The position numbers and the translations under genes are program-made. The notes beneath the pieces were generated by a model. The model did no database searches. It had not been told where the DNA came from and saw only the letters and a list, made by a program, of their open reading frames with translations. Positions 57,481 to 64,000 of a stretch of DNA of 64,000 bases are shown here, piece by piece. Within the stretch, counting starts at the first letter, position 1; each line of letters opens with the position of its first letter. Origin of the DNA: Geosiphon pyriformis (lineage: Eukaryota > Glomeromycota > Glomeromycetes > Archaeosporales > Geosiphonaceae). Where the stretch lies: contig JAAOMT010000776.1 of NCBI GenBank assembly GCA_016748015.1, positions 493,496-557,495 of the forward strand, in the 5' to 3' direction.

Positions 57481-58745
57481 ACAACAACAAGTCTATTGGG
57501 TTCTACCAGCTAGCCACCAATTTATCAGAGAGAAGATCCAAAGAATGCTCAATAACAGATTGATTCAACCATCAAAAAGTCCATAGGCCTTACCAGTAGT
57601 TCTTGTCAAAAAGAAAAACGGAAAAATCAGATTTTGTGTTGACTATCAACAATTGAATAGTGTCACAATTGGAAATGCCTACTCTCTTCTAAGAATTGAT
57701 GACATGCTAAATGCTCTGGAAAAAGCCAAGTTCTTCTCAACTTTAGACTTGGAAAGTGAATACTAACAAGTCAAAATAGACCCAAAAGATCAACCCAAAA
57801 CAGCATTTACTACTCAAGAAGAAAACTATGAGTTTAATGTTATGCTTTTTGGACTCTGTAATGCACTAGCAACATTCCAATGACTTATGGATGTTGTATA
57901 TAAAAAACTCTTGTGGCAATTAATAGTTGTCTATCTGAATAATACTGATGTGTACTTACCAAGCTTTAAAGCTCATCTCATTTATCTGTGAGAAGTTTTT
58001 CAACAATTACAGAAAACAAGATTAAAGTTGAATATTGAAAAATGTCACTTTGGAAAAACAAGTTTAATCTTTCTTAGACACATTGTTAACAAAAATAGAG
58101 TCAAACAAAATCTTGAAACAATTAGTACTGTTAAAAACTTTCAAACACCCAAAAATACCACAGAGCTATGAGGATTTGTAGGATTAGCCTCCTACTATCA
58201 AAAATTCATAAAAAGATTCTCAGAGATTGCCAAACCACTCAACTATCTTACCAACAAAAACATGTCATATTAATGGACTGAAGAACAACAGAAAGTCTTT
58301 GACACTCTTAAAACAAAATTGACAACAGCCCCAGTTCTTGCTTACCCAGACTTCAACAAATAATTCCAACTAATCACTGATGCTTCACACATAGCTTTTG
58401 GTGCCATTTTATCACAATTAGATAAAAATGGCCAAGAACAAGTCATTGCCTATGCCAATAAAACACTCAAGCCAACAGAACTCAAATATAACTCAACTGA
58501 ATTAGAAGCTGCTGCAGTTATTTGGGCTCTTAAACATTTTTAACAATATCTGAAGAATAGAAAAAAATTTGACATTATAACTGACAATATTGGTTTCAAA
58601 TGGCTCAATAAAAAGAAAATAAAACAAAGTGCCAAACAGTCTTGATGAAATAATTTCCTAGCAGACTACAAATATATTGTACACTACAAACCAGAAAAAC
58701 TACACACCAATGTTGATAGCCTCTCAAGAATGAGACAAAATTAAC
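57481..58745 (+). pseudogene. D: reverse transcriptase and RNase H
   Basis: FCVDYQQLNSVTIGNAYSLL, FSTLDLESEY then a stop where WQV is expected, and the catalytic box YLNN at 57932-57943 (both Asp codons now Asn). RNase H has TDASHIAFGAILSQLDKN. Stops replace Trp (SPW to SP-TAG near 57583) and Arg (CGA to TGA near 57881, 57988 and 58168). Non-functional. Confidence 0.83.
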
Positions 58746-58796
58746 ACCAACAATTCCACTACAACTTACCACTACCAACAAAACAACAAAACAACA

Positions 58797-60181
58797 ATGA
58801 ATCTCAGAAATTACAACAACCTTAAAAACTATTTGGAGACTCTTATTATACCAAAAAATTGGTCTCCAAGTGAAAAACATCAATTACAACACCAATTCAA
58901 ACAATATTTCATACACCACAACAAAATCTATTACAAAAATTACAGAAATTCAAATCAACCACTTAAATTAATACAAGAGAATGAAAAAGAAACAATCTTA
59001 TACAACATGCACACAGATCCTTTTTTAGTACACTTGAGAAGAGATGGAACAATTCAAAAAACTCTTGAACATTATTTTTGGTCTCACATACAAAAAAATA
59101 TTTGATAATATGTAGAATCCTGTAATAGTTGTCAAAAAAGAGGAGGAACTTGCCTCACAGAACTTTTAAATCCAATCAAAGTTGGACAACCTTTTGACAG
59201 AGTGAGAATTGATTTAATTAGACCATTACTTATCACAACCCAAGAAAACCGTTATATTGCAGTTGCAGTAGATTATCTCATCAAATGGCCTAAAGCTAGA
59301 GCTATCCAAAAAACAAATACAAAATCAGTAGTAAATTTCATTTATGAAGACATTATTTGTAGACATGGATGCCCAATTGAACTTTTATCTAATCAAGGAA
59401 CACATTTTGTGAACAACTTGATACAAAAAATTTGTGAACAATTCAATGTCAAAAGATCTCTATTATTACCTTATCATCTTTAAACAAATAGACTTATAGA
59501 ATGTTTCAACAGAACATTGTGTAAATCTTTAGCCAAAGTCTCAACAGATTTTGAGTAGGAATGAGATATCTTTATTCCATCAGTGTTACTAGCATACAGA
59601 ACACTAAAACAAGATACTATGAAACACACATCATTTGATCTTACTTATAGAAGGACAGCAATATTACCAATTAATTTTACAGTAGAAACATATTTAGTAC
59701 AACCAATCAATGAAAAAAACTTTCAAAAAACACTCCAAAAAAGAGCCTACACTCTTCTTAGCACATTGGAAGGAAAGAAACACATAGCAGCCACTTATAT
59801 TGAACACCCCCAAGCCCTACAAAAAGAAAGACATGACAACAAACTGTCACCAGTTACCAACGAATTTAAAGTTGGAAATAAAGTTCTCTTATATAAAACT
59901 AAAGCTGAAAAACAATGGAGTAAAAAATTTGAACATAAATAGAATAGACCATTTTATATTCATGAAATTCTAGGCAATGAATCATACAAATTAAGACTTG
60001 ATAACAAAATACTAGCAAAAATTGCACATGGAGATAGATTAAAACATTATTATTCCAGAAACAATTCTGAACCATTAATTACACAAATTGGTACACATTC
60101 CCCTTTAGTTAATCCTGAAGATATTCTCCGAAATTTAGAACCAATAATTATAATAGAACAACAACCAAACTTGAACACTTA
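58797..60181 (+). pseudogene. D: integrase
   Basis: LKNYLETLIIPKNWSPSEKH, then the HHCC domain with MHTDPFLVHLRRDGTIQKTL (first His kept here) and CNSCQKRGG. The core has RIDLIRPLLITTQENRYIAV (first Asp kept) and LLSNQGTHFVNNLI (second Asp now Asn, 59391-59393). The C-terminal domain is FKVGNKVLLYKTKAEKQW, then a stop at Trp, then FYIHEILGNESYKLRL (GPY/F region). Same order as B. Confidence 0.83.
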
Positions 60182-61010
60182 ATTCAACATAATTTTACAA
60201 TAATCCTTTTAATAATACACAAAAACAAAAATAGTAAATAATTACAAAAAGAAAACACTCAAACCCAAAAACAAATAAAACCCTATATCCAAAAATTTTT
60301 TTTTTTATTAATCAACTATTTTTATCATGATTATTCTCTGAAATATCCAACAAATATTCCAAAAATTAATGTTAGCCTTGAAAACACTTTCTGACTTATC
60401 CATAACAATTAATGAAAGTTAAATTAATTACATTCAGAAAAAAACCACAGCCCCAGTAGTAAATAATTCTCAGAACTATCATCTATATAGAAAAAAACAA
60501 GAGATTACTTTGAAAATAAGTTACCAGAACTTTTGAAGCAAGCACTAAAAGAAAATCTTTTAATTGCCTCTATTGATATTTCACCAAATGCTACAATTCA
60601 ACAAAAATTTCTACTATTTTTTAATGAACAGAACAATGAACATACTCTCATATATAGATATTTTCATATTGGAAAAACACTTTATGAACAAAAACTGGAA
60701 CTTGAAACAACCAACATCACTCCTAAGGCTATACAAAAAACAAATTTACAATGAATTCAAAACAGCAGCTAGACCAACAAACACTCGCTATAAACTTAAA
60801 GCAGCATTTAAACTCTATGATTTATTTAACACTTGTGAAAACATCTTACAAAATTTAATACTTCATCCAATAAAGATTTAATACATTGGAAAGTTCACAG
60901 AACTGAAATTTCAACAAATTTCAGATCAAATCACTTTAATTATCTTAGACCACTATCTTAACATCACAGATAGTGCTTAGACTTTGATGGAGCTTAGTCT
61001 TAAAGAGGAG
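60182..61010 (+). pseudogene. D: post-integrase ORF, unknown function
   Basis: A noncoding gap precedes the ORF, as in B. Peptides from about 60330 are decayed. From 60533 LKENLLIASIDISPNATIQQ, YRYFHIGKTLYEQKLELETT and, after a frame change near 60750, YNEFKTAARPTNTRYKLKAA, FKLYDLFNTCENILQN match B closely. The frame runs up to the polypurine tract. Conservation of the peptide in two copies argues for past coding function. Confidence 0.6.
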
Positions 61011-61014
61011 ATTA
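60999..61014 (+). promoter_or_regulatory. D: polypurine tract
   Basis: AAAGAGGAGATTA directly before the 3' LTR. Confidence 0.7.
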
Positions 61015-61975
61015 TGTTACCAGTAGAATTTTAAGCTATTAATTAGCATGAAATTATCTTCATAATTCCTATTATTAATTAGCATATATTATTATAACTT
61101 CAATTATTACTTATTATTTAATCAAATTATCAAATATTATTACTCAATCAATAATTCAATTTGTACTCTAGAAATTAAGATGATCAAATTACACAATACC
61201 CTGAATTATTTAACATAGTCAAAATTCGCCGAAATTAATGAAAATTGGCCGAAATAATCAATAGTTCAGTGAAATAACTTGTAGTTTACCAAAATGTATC
61301 TTTAGTTCACCCAAATTATAGCAAAAGAGAAAAGTACAAGTTCAAAGACTAGTACTACAACAAGTTATATAAAAGAAGAGCTTTTCTCTTCAAGAAAATG
61401 TATCTTTTCATAGTATCTTACCATAGCATCTTACTTTAGATATCTTAATTAAAACAAATCACTTTTTATACATTTAAATAAAAATTAAATATTCGAAAAC
61501 CAAATCCTAAAATTATTATACTTGAAATTCTCTCAACAAAACTAACGTTTTGAAATTTATTAGCTACCAATTTCAATAATCTGTTAATAACTCCAGGCCT
61601 AGATAGAAAACGTTTCCCTTGTTAGAATTCTATTTATTTTATTTTTATTTTATTTTCTTATTACAATCATTAGAGTAGCCTACAGACAAAATTCCTGTAG
61701 AAGAGTTGATTTTTACAACAAAGTAACTACACATTTTAGTGAGCTTCCAGATGAGCAATTCCTGGAAAAGAGTTGACATTTACTACAACATAACTACATA
61801 AAGTAACTGGCAAGGAATTGGTCATTCCACTTATAAATCCAGCAGTTCAAATTATAAGAGATAATTTGAAGATAAATTCAGTTATTGGAGGTCCAACTAC
61901 TTCCTAAAAACGTAAATTTACAGCAAATCAACATTAACAACATTAAAAAAAAGAGACCAAAAACCTCTGGTAACA
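61015..61975 (+). repeat. LTR of element D (3' LTR)
   Basis: Begins TGTTACCAGTAGAATTTTAA and ends CCTCTGGTAACA. It is the reverse-complement orientation of B's LTR, for example AAGAGACCAAAAACCTCTGG against B's CCAGAGATTTTTGGTCTCTT. No second copy is seen upstream. Confidence 0.88.
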
Positions 61976-64000
61976 ATGTTCAATTTTTATTAAAAATTGA
62001 TAAAAATATACAAATTGTTTAATAGTATCTTTAATGTTGTGAAATTGCATTTTTTGCTTTATGATTTGAATAATTTCTAGATTGAACTGTTTTTTTAAAT
62101 AATTTAAACTAAGACTAACAATCAAAACACTATAGTAATTGACAAGAAATTAAGCAGTTTTTATACAGATAAGTATTTATCTATACAAAGTATTGTTTTT
62201 GCTTTTTTTGTATTAGACAAAGTTTTTGATAATAGTCTTAAAATTTTTGTATAATACAAACTATTTATAGTTATTAAACAATTTATATAATTTTAAATTG
62301 TATCTAGTTTTTTAATTTTAATAATATTAAAAAACTAAACTGTAAATATAATAAATTAAGTTCTTTTCTTTTACATTTATAGTTTAATTTTTTGAATTAT
62401 ATTATATTTTATAAAGTTATTAAAGTTTAAAATTAGTTATTTTTATTATTAATCTTTAATTTTTAGATGCCAATCAATCAAATTTTAGCCAATCAGCAAT
62501 TATTAAAGTTATATTATCATGTAATAAATTATTAAAGTATTATCATTTTCTAAAAAGCTTCCAATTAATATTAATCTAATCTTTAGATAATTACTTTTTT
62601 ATAAAGATATAATATTTTTTAGTCTATGTGTCTTCTGCTAATAACACAGCACTATTAACTATGAATATTTTATTTACACTATCACCATATTTAGTTGTTA
62701 TTATTGGAACAGAAACCCAGATATTAATATTGTTTACACTAAACACCAAAGGAATTGTAAAAGTATTATAAGTAATTATTAAAGAATTTGGGAATGTTAT
62801 TTATGCTTTATTTGTAATCTTGCATCTTTCTTAATAAACATTGAAAACAACTAGCTTTGGTGCTGGAAGAAACAGATTTAAGGCAAGAATTGAAATAATT
62901 GTGACATGATTGGCTGTTGGTTCAAGAGTAATACTATGAACAAAATATTTAGTATTAAAAAACATTGCAAAAAATCAATTACTTGTTTCAATTCCTATAC
63001 CTTAAAGCAAGAGTATAATTCAAAATTTATGAAAAAAATTAATACAATTAATTTTTTAATGAATAGACTTTGCAGTAAATTATAGATGGTTTATCTTTTT
63101 TTGTAGTATTATATACCATAATATTTGAAGCATGTATTTTAAAATGGACAATACTATTTGATGACTTGGTAAATGTCTCTGATTTGTTTTTATTTATGGT
63201 TAAAAAAGTCTGTCAAATGCTTTTGTAAACACTATAATTGTTAATTTTCATGTAATTTTTAGGTTTTTCTGTACAATAAGTTCAATATCTGTCTCATTAT
63301 TTAATGTTTGATCAATAATTTGCATTCCATTAGAGTTGGTTTTCTTTTTTATGTACTTGTTTTTATTATGTAAATGCATTAGTTTAGATAAATATAAGAT
63401 TTTTTTTGAAGATCTTGGAACAAAGTCTTTAAGATAAGTCAAAAGAACTGGATGAGATGATGTTATAGTTAATAATAATTGATTATATAACTTGATTATT
63501 AAATTAGACAAAATATATAGCTGGCTAATATTTGTATTATTCAAAACTTTGATCTTTAACTTTATTTTCCCAAATGTTTCATTCTGTATATACTAATTTC
63601 CAAAGGCATTTATTGGCTTTTGTTGTTGTATAGTGACATATGATGAAAATATAAATGAGAAAAAAATTTGTTTATTTCAAGTTTTTAATGTATTATCAAT
63701 TGGTTTTTGATTAAAAATATGCTGCATAAAAGAAACCAAGACAGATTCTGCCAAAAAACTTTTTATAATTCATGGTTTTGAATAGTGTATTATGTATATT
63801 AATATAACTTTAGGCATAAAGAGAGATATTTTTTCAATTATTAATAGTAGCAAAAAATTTCAATGTCATTATATATAAAAATTCACATACATAGACATTA
63901 TTGTCATCAAATCTTTCAAAATATCTTATAAATAAATTCTGTAGAATTAAACTTACAGTAATTACATAACAATTTCAAAACAAATATTATATCTCAAACA
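61976..64000. other. A+T-rich, unassigned
   Basis: I find no match to the gypsy or LINE proteins and no RNA gene. The longest open frame (63544-63248, minus, 98 residues, starting MNNTNISQLYILSNLIIKLY) is Asn/Leu/Lys-rich and continues downstream in degraded form (TIIVFTKAFDRLF). It may be the edge of another decayed mobile element. Confidence 0.45.

Larger units (their letters stand above)
53790..61975 (+). mobile_element. Ty3/gypsy element D, B-type, lacking 5' LTR
   Basis: Plus-strand copy colinear with B from the acidic patch of gag to the 3' LTR. The 5' LTR, PBS and first third of gag are missing. The junction with E lies between about 53720 and 53790. It has many stops and at least two frame changes (near 54410 and between 57600 and 58790). 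The LTR at 61015-61975 is of B type. Confidence 0.85.

Overview
The window looks like nuclear DNA of an early-diverging, repeat-rich, A+T-rich fungus, most likely an arbuscular mycorrhizal fungus (Glomeromycotina, perhaps Gigasporaceae). That assignment is inference. It rests on the very low G+C, introns of about 60-75 bp, the style of the Ty3/gypsy and LINE elements, and the two host genes.

Layout. Positions 1-25969 hold a three-level nest of minus-strand Ty3/gypsy retrotransposons. Element Z (1-1972 plus 21845-25969, cut by the left edge) contains element A (1973-21844), and A contains element B (9373-19214). Each insertion is marked by LTRs of TGTTAC...GTAACA form and a 4-bp target duplication, perfect GTGT for B and TCGC/TCAC for A. 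B sits inside the CCHC zinc-knuckle codons of A's gag. A truncated inverted LTR (25970-26397) and a plus-strand LINE tail (26398-27020) follow. A nearly full-length minus-strand LINE lies at 27251-33990 and a 5'-truncated LINE at 33992-35515.

Positions 36.4-41.8 kb are a small island with two convergent host genes. The first is a twelve-exon FACT subunit (Pob3/SSRP1, 36516-39268, plus). The second is a secreted copper-radical (glyoxal-type) oxidase (40147-41803, minus) with one intron. Beyond them, 42.7-53.7 kb is extremely A+T-rich and made largely of decayed LTR-element relics in both orientations. Element D (about 53790-61975, plus) is a degraded B-type element with its 3' LTR but no 5' LTR. 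The last 2 kb is unassigned.

All the gypsy elements share an unusual architecture: gag with CCHC knuckle, protease, cysteine-rich plus helical module, second cysteine cluster, dUTPase with all five trimeric-dUTPase motifs, linker, RT, RNase H, integrase with GPY/F motif, and then a further conserved ORF of unknown function before the polypurine tract. In B, gag through integrase stays in one reading frame over about 7 kb and is interrupted only by in-frame stops. Most lesions are C-to-T or G-to-A: TGG to TAG/TGA, CAA to TAA, CGA to TGA, and catalytic Asp to Asn. None of the retroelements looks autonomous as written.
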